Origin: DATJFQ01 sp035495555
Lineage (GTDB): Bacteria; Acidobacteriota; Vicinamibacteria; Vicinamibacterales; 2-12-FULL-66-21
Length of the DNA: 64,000 bases
Assembly (NCBI GenBank): GCA_035495555.1
Contig: DATJFQ010000042.1
Span: forward strand, 124,001 to 188,000
Reading direction: 5' to 3'
The notes beneath the pieces were generated by a model, which ran no database searches, had not been told where the DNA came from, and saw nothing but the letters and a program-made list of their open reading frames with translations. A program made the position numbers and the translations under genes. How positions within the stretch are numbered: the first letter of the stretch is position 1; each line of letters opens with the position of its first letter. Positions 17,479-25,443 of the stretch are shown here, piece after piece.

Positions 17479-17593
17479 GCGACGGGACCCCCAGGCGCGG
17501 ACAGCCCCCTTCGTGCTCGGCGGCCAGAAAGACGTGTTGAGGGGAGCCGCCTCCGCGCGAAGCGGGGCCGCCCCGTCCGCGCCCCCCATCGCG
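17479..17593. repeat. Imperfect palindromic element, copy A
   Basis: About 115 bases filling most of the spacer before hemL. It begins GCGACGGG and ends CCCCCCATCGC. Inner segments such as CGGACAGCCC, TTCGTGCTC and the right arm TCCGCGCGAA with GCGCCCCGTCC-like sequence are shared with the copy at 21546-21655. The halves are partly complementary, so it could fold as one long hairpin. No open frame of note lies inside it. It resembles a MITE or REP-type unit without its transposase. Confidence 0.65.
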
Positions 17594-17617
17594 ACCCGTT
17601 TCTTTCAAGTCACGTGC

Positions 17618-17623
17618 TATCGT
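17618..17623 (+). promoter_or_regulatory. Extended -10 box giving a leaderless hemL transcript
   Basis: TGCTATCGT places a TATCGT hexamer with an upstream TG exactly six bases before the hemL ATG at 17630. Transcription would begin at about the A of the start codon. No Shine-Dalgarno sequence is present. Confidence 0.4.
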
Positions 17624-17629
17624 CGTCGG

Positions 17630-18934
17630 ATGGCTGCTCGACGAAATCGCCGGTACCGCGCGTCCGAGCGTCTTTTTGCACAAGCGCAACGGATTCTTCC
17701 AGGCGGCGTAGACAGCCCCGTCCGCGCATTCAAGGCGGTCGGGGCCACGCCGCTGTTCGTGGCGCGCGCGTCTGGTGCACGGCTCGAAGATGTCGACGGC
17801 AACGTCTACATCGACTACGTCATGTCGTGGGGCCCGCTCATTCACGGGCATGCGCCGAAGGCGTTGACGAAGGCGCTCGCCATCGCCGCGACCCGCGGGA
17901 CGAGCTTCGGCGCACCTTCAGAACTGGAGACGCGACTCGCGCAGCGCGTCGCGATGCTCATGCCGTCGATGGAGCGGATACGCTTCGTCAGTTCGGGAAC
18001 AGAAGCGGCGATGAGCGCGATCCGCCTCGCGCGTGCCGCCACGAAGCGCGACCGGATCATCAAATTCGAAGGCTGCTATCACGGCCACGCCGACAGCTTT
18101 CTCGTTCAGGCCGGATCCGGTGCGACGACGCTGGGCGTGCCGACCAGTCCAGGCGTGCCCGCTTCTGCGGCGGCCGACACGCTGCTCGCGACGTACAACG
18201 ATCTGGAGTCGGTCGAACGCGTCGTGAGCGCCAATCGCGGTGACGTGGCCGCGATCATCGTCGAACCGATCGCGGGGAACATGGGCGTCGTACCGCCGCG
18301 CGAGGGATTTCTTCAGGGGTTGCGCGCGATATGCGATCGCGACGGCATGCTGCTCGTGTTCGACGAGGTGATATCGGGGTTCCGGGCGGCGGCCGGCGGC
18401 GCGCAGCAACTCTTCAACGTGCGGCCCGACCTGACCTGCCTCGGAAAAATCATCGGCGGAGGCCTTCCGGTGGGCGCGTATGGAGGACGAGCGCCCCTGA
18501 TGGCGCTCATCGCACCATCAGGCCCGGTGTATCAGGCGGGAACGTTGTCGGGTAATCCGCTGGCGATGACCGCCGGGCTCTGGAGTCTCTCGGAGCTGGC
18601 GCCGGGTCTGTATCGCCACCTCGCGAAGCTGGGTGCGCGGCTCGCGGGCGGTCTGGCCGATGCCGCGCGCGACGCTGGCGTTCCGCTGCAGGTCAACGCG
18701 TTCGGCTCGCTGCTGACGCCGTTTTTCACGACGCAGCCCGTTCGCGATTACCGCTCCGCGCTCACAGCGAATACCGCACAATACGCGGCGTTCTTCCGCG
18801 GGATGCTCGATCGCGGCATCTATCCGCCCCCGTCACAATTCGAGGCGTGGTTTCTGTCCGGCGCGCACACCGAGCGGGACATCGACGCAACGATCCGCGC
18901 TGCGCGCGCGACGTTGCGAGAATTGCAGATGTGA
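17630..18934 (+). CDS. hemL: Glutamate-1-semialdehyde 2,1-aminomutase
   Basis: 434 residues; PLP-dependent enzyme that converts glutamate-1-semialdehyde to 5-aminolevulinate, the step between hemA and hemB. Features are LPGGVDSPVRAFKAVG at the N-terminus, MSWGPLIHGHAP, SSGTEAAMSAIRLAR, FDEVISGFR and the PLP Lys in CLGKIIGGGLPVGAYGG (about residue 268). It is separated from the other hem genes by the signalling island, so it has its own promoter. The open frame extends upstream through the palindromic element, but that part is repeat DNA. ATG 17630 matches the family's normal start. Confidence 0.96.
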   Translation: MAARRNRRYRASERLFAQAQRILPGGVDSPVRAFKAVGATPLFVARASGARLEDVDGNVYIDYVMSWGPLIHGHAPKALTKALAIAATRGTSFGAPSELETRLAQRVAMLMPSMERIRFVSSGTEAAMSAIRLARAATKRDRIIKFEGCYHGHADSFLVQAGSGATTLGVPTSPGVPASAAADTLLATYNDLESVERVVSANRGDVAAIIVEPIAGNMGVVPPREGFLQGLRAICDRDGMLLVFDEVISGFRAAAGGAQQLFNVRPDLTCLGKIIGGGLPVGAYGGRAPLMALIAPSGPVYQAGTLSGNPLAMTAGLWSLSELAPGLYRHLAKLGARLAGGLADAARDAGVPLQVNAFGSLLTPFFTTQPVRDYRSALTANTAQYAAFFRGMLDRGIYPPPSQFEAWFLSGAHTERDIDATIRAARATLRELQM

Positions 18935-19000
18935 GATTGCGGATTGCAGATTGATTTTTTGGATTGGGAAATCTGCAATCTGCAATCTGCAATCTGCAAT
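18935..19000. repeat. Heptad inverted repeat between convergent genes (hemL / VirB10-like)
   Basis: Starting right after the hemL stop, three units of 7 bases (GATTGCG, GATTGCA, GATTGAT) are followed by a T-rich loop and four copies of ATCTGCA, the reverse complement of the left units. The whole spacer is one A/T-rich hairpin in otherwise G+C-rich DNA. It probably ends transcription from both sides. The same heptamer recurs at 41219-41246. Confidence 0.8.
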
Positions 19001-19003
19001 TTC

Positions 19004-19978
19004 TTAGCGCACCTGGATGGGCTGATCCAGCTTGACCCGCAGAATGGTACCTGCCGGCAGCGTCACGTCCTTGCCAGGCGTCGCGGCGATGGTGCCGCCG
19101 CCGCCAATCAGGATGCCCAGCAGTGCGCCTTTTGCGCCGCCGAGAATGCCGCCGAGGATGGCGCCGACGCCGGCGCCCGCGCCGATCTTGCCAGCTTCAC
19201 CCTTGATGCCTTCGGATTCGAGCGCCTGCTCCACGGTACCGCGGATCGGGTAGTTGCGGCCGCGAATGGTGATCTGGTCGAAGGCGAGCGTCATGCTGCC
19301 CTTCCGATCTGTCCGCGTGGCCTTGTCGACTGAGCTGACGATCCCGCGCAGCGTCGATCCGGCCGGGATGAGCACGTCGTTTCCCTGATACAGATCGACG
19401 GCCGTCGTCGCGCGGAAGCGGTCCTCGACCTGTGCGGTGGCAGAGCTGAGCTCGGTCTCGAGACGTGCGTCGAGTTGCTGACCGGCAGGCACCTCGCCCG
19501 GTCGGGCCGTCCGCTGGGGCTGAGGGGCGTCCTGCGTTCCCCCGTAGTACCCGCCGCTCGATTGGCCGCCGGACGGACGCGCACCGCTGTTCGTGCTCCA
19601 GGTCGGATTGCCCGGAGGGACATCCTGCGACGGCGATTCACCGCGTGCCCCCCTGCGGACGTCCTGGATCCGGCTGCGCACATCGTCGTAATCCGACCGG
19701 CTCACGGATCCTTCGCGGCGGAGCTTCACCTTGAGATACGTCACCTCGTCACGGAGGTCGTCGAGCTGGGTTTGCAGCCGATCGGCCTGCGCCCGGTCTC
19801 GCGAGCGGAGCGATGCGACGTCGCCCGCTGCGGAATACAGATCGTCCTGGAGACGCTGAATGTCGGATGACGAAACCGACGCCGACTGGCTGCCGGAGCC
19901 TGATTGCGCCGCGGCGGGCGCGCTCAGCAGCACGACGAACGCCACCGGAACGCACCAACGAAGAAATCTCTTGTTCAC
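19004..19978 (-). CDS. Exported coiled-coil protein with a VirB10/TrbI-like C-terminal domain
   Basis: 324 residues. A signal peptide (to about 24, PAAAQS) is followed by a coiled coil (about 35-85) and a Gly/Ser/Pro-rich low-complexity stretch (110-165). The C-terminal domain has VPAGQQLDARLET, VLIPAGSTLRGIVSSVDKA and a closing TILRVKLDQPIQVR, the beta-rich pattern seen in VirB10/TrbI-type proteins. It is interrupted by a glycine-zipper segment (GAGAGVGAILGGILGGAKG) that could insert in a membrane. No type IV secretion genes are near, so a conjugation role is unlikely; a cell-envelope role is more reasonable. GTG 19978 has GGGGAGAG upstream. Confidence 0.65.
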   Translation of the reverse strand: MNKRFLRWCVPVAFVVLLSAPAAAQSGSGSQSASVSSSDIQRLQDDLYSAAGDVASLRSRDRAQADRLQTQLDDLRDEVTYLKVKLRREGSVSRSDYDDVRSRIQDVRRGARGESPSQDVPPGNPTWSTNSGARPSGGQSSGGYYGGTQDAPQPQRTARPGEVPAGQQLDARLETELSSATAQVEDRFRATTAVDLYQGNDVLIPAGSTLRGIVSSVDKATRTDRKGSMTLAFDQITIRGRNYPIRGTVEQALESEGIKGEAGKIGAGAGVGAILGGILGGAKGALLGILIGGGGTIAATPGKDVTLPAGTILRVKLDQPIQVR

Positions 19979-20181
19979 TGCTTCTCTCCCCGGCCGGAAG
20001 CGAGATCCCGGCCCAAACTGCCGGCAATGCAAAAGCGCCGCCCTCACGGACCCGCTCGGGCGTCGACCTCTACATTATGCGCAACACATTGGACGTCAGC
20101 AGCTTAGAAACGGTCTCCGGGTTTCAGGCGTGCAGGCGGGCCGGAAACCGGATGGTATGATCGTCCTCAGTCAGTTCACGC

Positions 20182-21426
20182 ATGGGGACGGTTCGGCTTC
20201 ACAAAACAGTGGGCGTTCGTGTCGGCCGCGTCCAGGTCGGAGGCGGCGCGCCCGTCGTCGTGCAGTCGATGACGATGACCGACACGGCAGATGCGCAGGC
20301 CACCGCCCGCCAGTGCGTCGAATTGGCCGAGGCGGGGTCCGAGATGGTGCGCGTCACCGTGAACCTTCCCGAGGCCGCCGCAGCCGTACCTGAGATCAAG
20401 CAGCGGATGCTCGATGCGGGCGTCACGGCGCCCCTGATCGGCGACTTCCATTACAACGGCCACCTGCTCCTCACCCGCTACCCCGCGGCCGCGGCGGCGC
20501 TCGACAAGTACCGCATCAATCCAGGCAACGTCGGAACGGGCCGGCGGCGCGATGAGCAGTTCGCGACGATCTGCAACGTCGCGCGCGACTACGGCAAACC
20601 GGTCCGCATCGGTGTGAACGGCGGTTCGCTCAATCAGGAACTCGTCGTGTCGCGGATGCAGGAGAACACGGACCGGAACCTCGGAAAGACGTCCGAAGAA
20701 ATCATCAACGAGTGCATGATCGCCTCCGCCCTGCAGTCGACGGAGCTCGCGCTCGAATCGGGTCTCCGCAAGGACCAGATCATCATCTCGTGCAAGACGT
20801 CGCGCCCGAGGGATCTCATCGCGCTCTATCGAGACCTCGCGCGGAAGACCGATCAGCCGCTGCACCTCGGGCTGACGGAAGCCGGAATGGGGATGAAAGG
20901 CCTCGTCTGGTCTGCCTCCGCGATGGGCATCCTCCTGAACGAAGGCATCGGGGACACGATTCGCATCTCGCTCACGCCCAGGCCTGGCGGCGACCGCCGC
21001 GAAGAGGTCTATGCCGCCTGCGAGTTGCTGCAGGCGCTTGGCTTGCGCTCATTCTCCCCGAGCGTCACGGCCTGCCCGGGCTGCGGACGCACGACGAGCT
21101 CGACGTTTCAGGAACTCGCCGAGCGAACACAGACGTATATCCGCGAGAAGATGCCGGAATGGAAGACGCAATACGAAGGCGTCGAGACGATGACCCTCGC
21201 CGTCATGGGCTGCGTCGTCAACGGTCCGGGTGAGTCGAAGGCCGCCAACATCGGAATCAGCCTCCCCGGCACTGGAGAAGCCCCGAACTGCCCCGTCTTC
21301 ATCGACGGCGAGCACTATACGACGCTGCGCGGCACCTACGACGAACTCGCGGCGGCGTTCCGAAACCTGATCGATCAGTACATAGACACCCGATACCGGC
21401 GCCGCCAAGCCACCCCCCTCGTCTAA
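20182..21426 (+). CDS. ispG: 4-hydroxy-3-methylbut-2-en-1-yl diphosphate synthase
   Basis: 414 residues; penultimate enzyme of the MEP isoprenoid pathway, reducing MEcPP to HMBPP with a [4Fe-4S] cluster. Cluster cysteines are in CPGCGR (two) and MGCVVNGPGE (one), near the C-terminus. The N-terminal TIM barrel has VQSMTMTDT, RVTVNLPEAA and YRINPGNVG. The length fits the shorter bacterial type without the large inserted domain. A TATGAT box about 20 bases upstream of ATG 20182 may be its promoter. Another pathway gene, dxr, is at 29.4 kb. Confidence 0.95.
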   Translation: MGTVRLHKTVGVRVGRVQVGGGAPVVVQSMTMTDTADAQATARQCVELAEAGSEMVRVTVNLPEAAAAVPEIKQRMLDAGVTAPLIGDFHYNGHLLLTRYPAAAAALDKYRINPGNVGTGRRRDEQFATICNVARDYGKPVRIGVNGGSLNQELVVSRMQENTDRNLGKTSEEIINECMIASALQSTELALESGLRKDQIIISCKTSRPRDLIALYRDLARKTDQPLHLGLTEAGMGMKGLVWSASAMGILLNEGIGDTIRISLTPRPGGDRREEVYAACELLQALGLRSFSPSVTACPGCGRTTSSTFQELAERTQTYIREKMPEWKTQYEGVETMTLAVMGCVVNGPGESKAANIGISLPGTGEAPNCPVFIDGEHYTTLRGTYDELAAAFRNLIDQYIDTRYRRRQATPLV

Positions 21427-21439
21427 TCGGCGGCTCGCC

Positions 21440-21805
21440 GAGGCACCCAGCCCTCAGCACCAGCCGCGTGAGCGCGGCCCCAGCACCCGTCCCAGCACCC
21501 GTCCGAGGCACCCAGCCCTCAGAACCCCGCGCGCAGCGCGGCCCCGCGATGGGGCCCCCGCTCGGACAGCCCAGTTCGTGCTCCGCGGCCGGAAAGACTC
21601 GTCGACGAGGAGCCGCGTCCGCGCGAACTGGGCGCCCCGTCCTCGCCCCCATCGCGATCCCGCGCGAAGCGCGGCCCCAGCACCCGTCCGAGGCACCCAA
21701 CCCTCAGCACCCCGCGCGCGGCGCGGCCCCAGCACCCGTCCGAGGTACCCAGCCCGCAGCACCCCGCGCGCAGCGCGGCCCCGCACCCCGCGCGCAGCGC
21801 GGCCC
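21440..21805. repeat. Four diverged copies of a ~52-bp direct repeat upstream of the kinase gene
   Basis: The 424-base spacer after ispG is mostly built from a unit that reads GAGGCACCCAGCCCTCAG, then CACCCCGCGCGCAGCGCGG, then CCCCAGCACCCGTCC. Copies begin at about 21440, 21505, 21690 and 21742; the last is followed by a partial extra copy. Each carries a small GCGCGC-type hairpin. The second copy is split by the palindromic element at 21546-21655. The spacer also holds a TATACT box at about 21810 and GGAGG ahead of the kinase gene. No credible gene lies here. Confidence 0.7.
21546..21655. repeat. Imperfect palindromic element, copy B, inserted in the 52-bp repeat array
   Basis: About 110 bases from GCGATGGGG to CCCCCATCGC. 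Pairing segments are GCGATGGGG with CCCCATCGC, and CCCAGTTCG with CGAACTGGG; the loop contains CGTCGACG. It aligns with copy A at 17479-17593 over its whole length. On both sides lies the same ~20-base host motif (CCCGCGCG..GCGCGGCCCC), so it appears to have inserted into, or been duplicated with, that hairpin. Confidence 0.7.
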
Positions 21806-21850
21806 GCGTGTATACTCGCTGCCCTCCGGACTGGAGGCAGCCGCGACACC

Positions 21851-24745
21851 ATGCCTGGCGCCGGGACAGCACCTGCGGACCTCACGCGCTACCGGATCAT
21901 TCGCCTGCTCGGACGCGGTGGACTGGGCGAAGTCTATCTCGCGCACGACGAGACGCTCGACCGCGACGTCGCGATCAAGTTCCTGACCGATCCGCTGCAG
22001 GACGGCGCGCCGCGGCGGCTGCTGCGCGAAGCGCGCGCCTCAGCATCGCTCGATCATCCGGGCATCTGCGCGGTCTACGAGGTCGGTGAAGCGTCTGACG
22101 GACGCGCCTTCATCGTCATGCAATACGTGCACGGCGAGTCGCTCGACACGCTGCTCGAGCGCGGCCCGATGCACCCGGTGGATGCGCTCACGTTGTGCGC
22201 GCGCATCGCGAACGCATTGGCCGCGGCGCATCGCGGGGGTGTCATCCACCGCGACCTGAAGCCGGGGAACGTGATGCTGACGCCAGACGGGCGGCCCATG
22301 CTCGTCGACTTCGGCATCGCGAAAACCGCATCGACCGCGAAGAGTTCCGATCTCACAACGACGATGACGGCGACGACGCGAGTGGTCGGCACCCCCGCGT
22401 ACATGTCGCCGGAGCAGATTCAGCAGCGGCCGCTCGACGGCCGCAGCGATCTCTTCGCGCTCGGGTTGATCCTCTTCGAATGCCTGACCGGGCGGCGCGC
22501 GTTCGAAGGATCCTCGCCGATCGAGACGGCTGCGGCGATCATGCACGTAGAGCTGCCGTCGCCTTCGAAGGTGCGAAGCGAACTCACGCCGGCTCACGAC
22601 GATCTGTGCCGCCGCCTGACGGCGAAGAACCCTGACGATCGTTTTCAGTCGGCCGACGAGGTCATCGGAGCCATCCGGCTGTTGCTGCCCGACGGCTCGA
22701 CCGGCGTCTCGAAGTCGCTCGAGCGGCCGTCGTGGCGGTTTTCCCGGATGATCTGGATGATCGCGGCGTTCGTGCTCGTCGCAGCCGGGGCGACGGCGTG
22801 GCGCTGGAGCGTGCGCACGCGGCTGCCCGTCGTACCCGCGGACGCGAAAGTCTGGTCCGATCGCGGCATCGAGGCCATCCGAGAAGGCGCGTACGAAACA
22901 GCACGGAAGGAACTCGAGCAGTCGGTCGCGCTTTTCCCGCAGCACGCGTTAGGTCACGCGCGACTCGCGGAGGCGCAGATGGCGCTGGACGACTCCCGGG
23001 CCGCCCAGGAGACGCTCCTCCGCGTGGCTGCGCTCGTGCCCGACGAGTCGCGCCTGCCCGCGGCCGAGCGCCTGCGCGTCCAGGCAGTCCGCGCGATGGC
23101 GCTTCGCGACATCGACGGCGGGATTTCCGCATACCGTCAACTCGTCACGCTGGACGATCGAGACTCAGGCGCCTGGCTCGATCTCGGACGCGCTCAGGAA
23201 GAAGCCGGCCTCCTGGGTGATGCACGCGGTTCGTATCAGAACGCGATCGATCGCGATGACCAGGATGCGGCGGCGTTCCTGAGGCTGGGTACCGTCAACG
23301 CGCGCCAGGGGCGTCCGAAAGACGCACTTTCTGCGTTTAACAAAGCGGAGCAGCTCTATCAGGCGAGGTCCGACATCGAAGGAGAGACGCAGGTCCTGCT
23401 CGCGCGCGGCAGTGCCCTGGACCTCGCCGGCGAACTCGCGGCGGCCCGGGGAGATCTCGAGCGGGCACTGCACCTGTCGCTGGACTCGAAGACGTTTTAC
23501 CAGCAGATCCAGGCCCGTCTTGCGGTGAGCAGCATCACGGCATCGCAGGGACATTATGGCGAAGCGCAGCAACAGGCCGCCGGTGCGGTTACGGACGCGT
23601 TGGCGCACGGACTCGATGTGACCGCCGCTGGAGGCCTCGTCGATCTTGCGGCAACGCTCCTGCAGCTCGGTCAGGGCGGCCAGGCGGAGGCGGACGCGAA
23701 GCGCGCGCTGGATCTGGCGGAACAGCGCGGCGCGCGAATGACGGCCGCGCGTGCTAAAACGCAGCTCGCCTCGATCTATCAGGATGCCGGCAAATCAGAC
23801 CAGGCGCTGGCGCTCATCGCGGATGTCCTGCCTTTTTTCAAGGCCAGCAACGCGCGCTGGTCGGAAGTGACGGCGCTCTTGATTGCCAGCCGCTCGCATC
23901 GACAGCTCGATCACCTCGAGCAGGCGCGGCAACTCTCGTCTGAAGTCATGCGAATCGCGGACACGACGAAGGACGACGCGCAGATTGCGCTGGCGGCGAC
24001 GAACCTCGCGAGCGTCAGCGCGGATCTCGGCGACTACCCCGCGGCGCTCGCGCTGCGGGTGCGTGCAGAGGAGATCCATCGTCGACTCGGTGACGAAGCG
24101 TCGCTGCCATTTGACCTCACAAATCGAGCGGAGCTGCTCGTGCACATGGGACGCCTTCAAGACGCGTCACAGGCGCTGGATCAGCTCGATGCGGGAATCG
24201 CCCGGGGCCTCGACTCGTACGTCGCACGCCGCCGGCGCGCCCTCTTTGTCCGTGCGTTGATCAGTACGACGAAGCTCGATTGTGCGGACGCGGTCGGCCG
24301 CCTGCGCGAAGTTTCGAGTGGACCTCGCATGGGTGGATCCGCCGGCATCTGGGCACCTGCCATTGGCGATTTTTGCGACGCACGCCTCCATCGACCGCGT
24401 GCCGCCCAGCCGTCCCTCGAGAACGTTGAACACGCGGCCGCTCGCGAGGCGTACTATTGGCGCGCTGCTGCCGCCCTTGCAGCGCGCGATTCCGCAGATG
24501 CGCTCGCCGAGGCACGCGCCGGATTGGCGCTGCTCGGTTCCATGCCAAACGACGAACTCCGGTGGCGCCTGGCCGCGAGCGAGACCATCGCGCTGCGGGA
24601 ACTGCGCGACCCGGCAGTGGCCGAAGCGGCCGCGATGGCGGGTCGCGCCGTCGACCAACTGCGATCCACGTGGGGCGGCGAATGGGTTCGCTACTCGAGC
24701 CGTCCGGATCTCGCGCAACTCGGAAAGAATGCTCGAGTCTTTTGA
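21851..24745 (+). CDS. Transmembrane Ser/Thr protein kinase with TPR tail
   Basis: 964 residues. The kinase domain (about 13-275) is complete: GRGGLGEV loop, AIKF lysine, VIHRDLKPGN catalytic loop, DFGIA and GTPAYMSPEQ. A single membrane helix (about 299-317) follows, then a long region of helical TPR-like repeats to the end, probably outside the membrane. This is the PknB-type plus TPR architecture common in Acidobacteriota. ATG 21851 is used. The frame stays open upstream through the repeat array, but that part is Arg/Pro-rich and is not protein-like. The next gene, 23 bases on, is likely cotranscribed and may be a substrate or partner. Confidence 0.92.
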   Translation: MPGAGTAPADLTRYRIIRLLGRGGLGEVYLAHDETLDRDVAIKFLTDPLQDGAPRRLLREARASASLDHPGICAVYEVGEASDGRAFIVMQYVHGESLDTLLERGPMHPVDALTLCARIANALAAAHRGGVIHRDLKPGNVMLTPDGRPMLVDFGIAKTASTAKSSDLTTTMTATTRVVGTPAYMSPEQIQQRPLDGRSDLFALGLILFECLTGRRAFEGSSPIETAAAIMHVELPSPSKVRSELTPAHDDLCRRLTAKNPDDRFQSADEVIGAIRLLLPDGSTGVSKSLERPSWRFSRMIWMIAAFVLVAAGATAWRWSVRTRLPVVPADAKVWSDRGIEAIREGAYETARKELEQSVALFPQHALGHARLAEAQMALDDSRAAQETLLRVAALVPDESRLPAAERLRVQAVRAMALRDIDGGISAYRQLVTLDDRDSGAWLDLGRAQEEAGLLGDARGSYQNAIDRDDQDAAAFLRLGTVNARQGRPKDALSAFNKAEQLYQARSDIEGETQVLLARGSALDLAGELAAARGDLERALHLSLDSKTFYQQIQARLAVSSITASQGHYGEAQQQAAGAVTDALAHGLDVTAAGGLVDLAATLLQLGQGGQAEADAKRALDLAEQRGARMTAARAKTQLASIYQDAGKSDQALALIADVLPFFKASNARWSEVTALLIASRSHRQLDHLEQARQLSSEVMRIADTTKDDAQIALAATNLASVSADLGDYPAALALRVRAEEIHRRLGDEASLPFDLTNRAELLVHMGRLQDASQALDQLDAGIARGLDSYVARRRRALFVRALISTTKLDCADAVGRLREVSSGPRMGGSAGIWAPAIGDFCDARLHRPRAAQPSLENVEHAAAREAYYWRAAAALAARDSADALAEARAGLALLGSMPNDELRWRLAASETIALRELRDPAVAEAAAMAGRAVDQLRSTWGGEWVRYSSRPDLAQLGKNARVF

Positions 24746-24768
24746 TGTGATGCCACCGAGGAGGACCA

Positions 24769-25377
24769 ATGGCGAGTGACCATCGCGATTCGGAGACCGG
24801 CAGGTCTTCAGACCCCTTGACCGAGCTTTGGAAGGCGCACAAGGTTGCGCTGACATTGACCGGAATTGGTGCGGCAGCCCTCCTCGTGGCGGCCGTGAAG
24901 AAGACGTCGACCTATCTGATGCTCCTGGATACGGGAGACGAGCCGCCGATCAGAGTGAAGGGCGGTTCGATGAACGTCGAGCTGCTGTCGAACATCGAAA
25001 AATGGGAAAAAGACCCGAAGCATCCCGACAAGAAGCACTGGAAGATCTGGGGTGTCGGGCATCGGGGCAGCAATCAACTCCACGTGATCATCGCAGTCGG
25101 TCCGGGCGCGATCGTCAAGAATGGGCCGCTCGATCAGAACGGGTCGCTGCTGGAAGTTGTCTACAGCGACGGCAACACCGTTTCCTTTCACTCAGCGGGA
25201 TATCACACGATGGTCGACACGTCGAATTATCCGCTCGACGACTCTGGCCCGCCGCAAGTGCTGACGTACGACCGAGGGGGCACCGGGTTCGTGAAGTCGA
25301 TATCGCTCGACAAGAACTGCATCGTGGAATGCCCCAACACAGGCGACTTTCACGAGCTCGCGATCCTGGATTGTTGA
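24769..25377 (+). CDS. Membrane-anchored protein of unknown function, downstream of the kinase
   Basis: 202 residues; not recognised. A polar N-terminus of about 28 residues precedes one membrane helix (about 29-48), leaving a soluble domain of about 150 residues with many beta-forming stretches and two closing Cys residues (CIVECPNTGD, ILDC). GAGGAGG lies 5 bases before ATG 24769, one of the strongest ribosome binding sites in the window. It follows the kinase gene by 23 bases. The orientation with a short N-terminus inside would place the domain on the periplasmic side. Confidence 0.6.
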   Translation: MASDHRDSETGRSSDPLTELWKAHKVALTLTGIGAAALLVAAVKKTSTYLMLLDTGDEPPIRVKGGSMNVELLSNIEKWEKDPKHPDKKHWKIWGVGHRGSNQLHVIIAVGPGAIVKNGPLDQNGSLLEVVYSDGNTVSFHSAGYHTMVDTSNYPLDDSGPPQVLTYDRGGTGFVKSISLDKNCIVECPNTGDFHELAILDC

Positions 25378-25394
25378 AGCCCGCGCCGCGGGTT
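25377..25394. terminator. Small palindrome between convergent genes
   Basis: An 18-base near palindrome (AAGCCCGCG, then CGCGGGTT) overlaps the end of the preceding gene in a 66-base convergent spacer. It lacks a T run, so termination is only possible. No heptad repeat is present in this spacer. Confidence 0.3.
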
Positions 25395-25443
25395 CGGACG
25401 GAGTGTGAGGGCGCGCGCCAGGGCGCCGTGCAGGTGCTCTGCT

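Noticed and set aside
17381..17629. 83-residue N-terminal extension of HemL
   Set aside because: It covers the end of the histidine kinase gene and the palindromic repeat. HemL of normal length starts at 17630.
19004..19978. Conjugation or type IV secretion locus
   Set aside because: Only one VirB10/TrbI-like domain is present; no ATPase, VirB4/6/8/9 or relaxase genes are nearby.
21578..21850. N-terminal extension of the kinase gene by 91 codons
   Set aside because: The extension runs through the direct repeats and the palindromic element and gives Arg/Pro/Ala repeats. The kinase domain starts cleanly after ATG 21851, which has GGAGG upstream.
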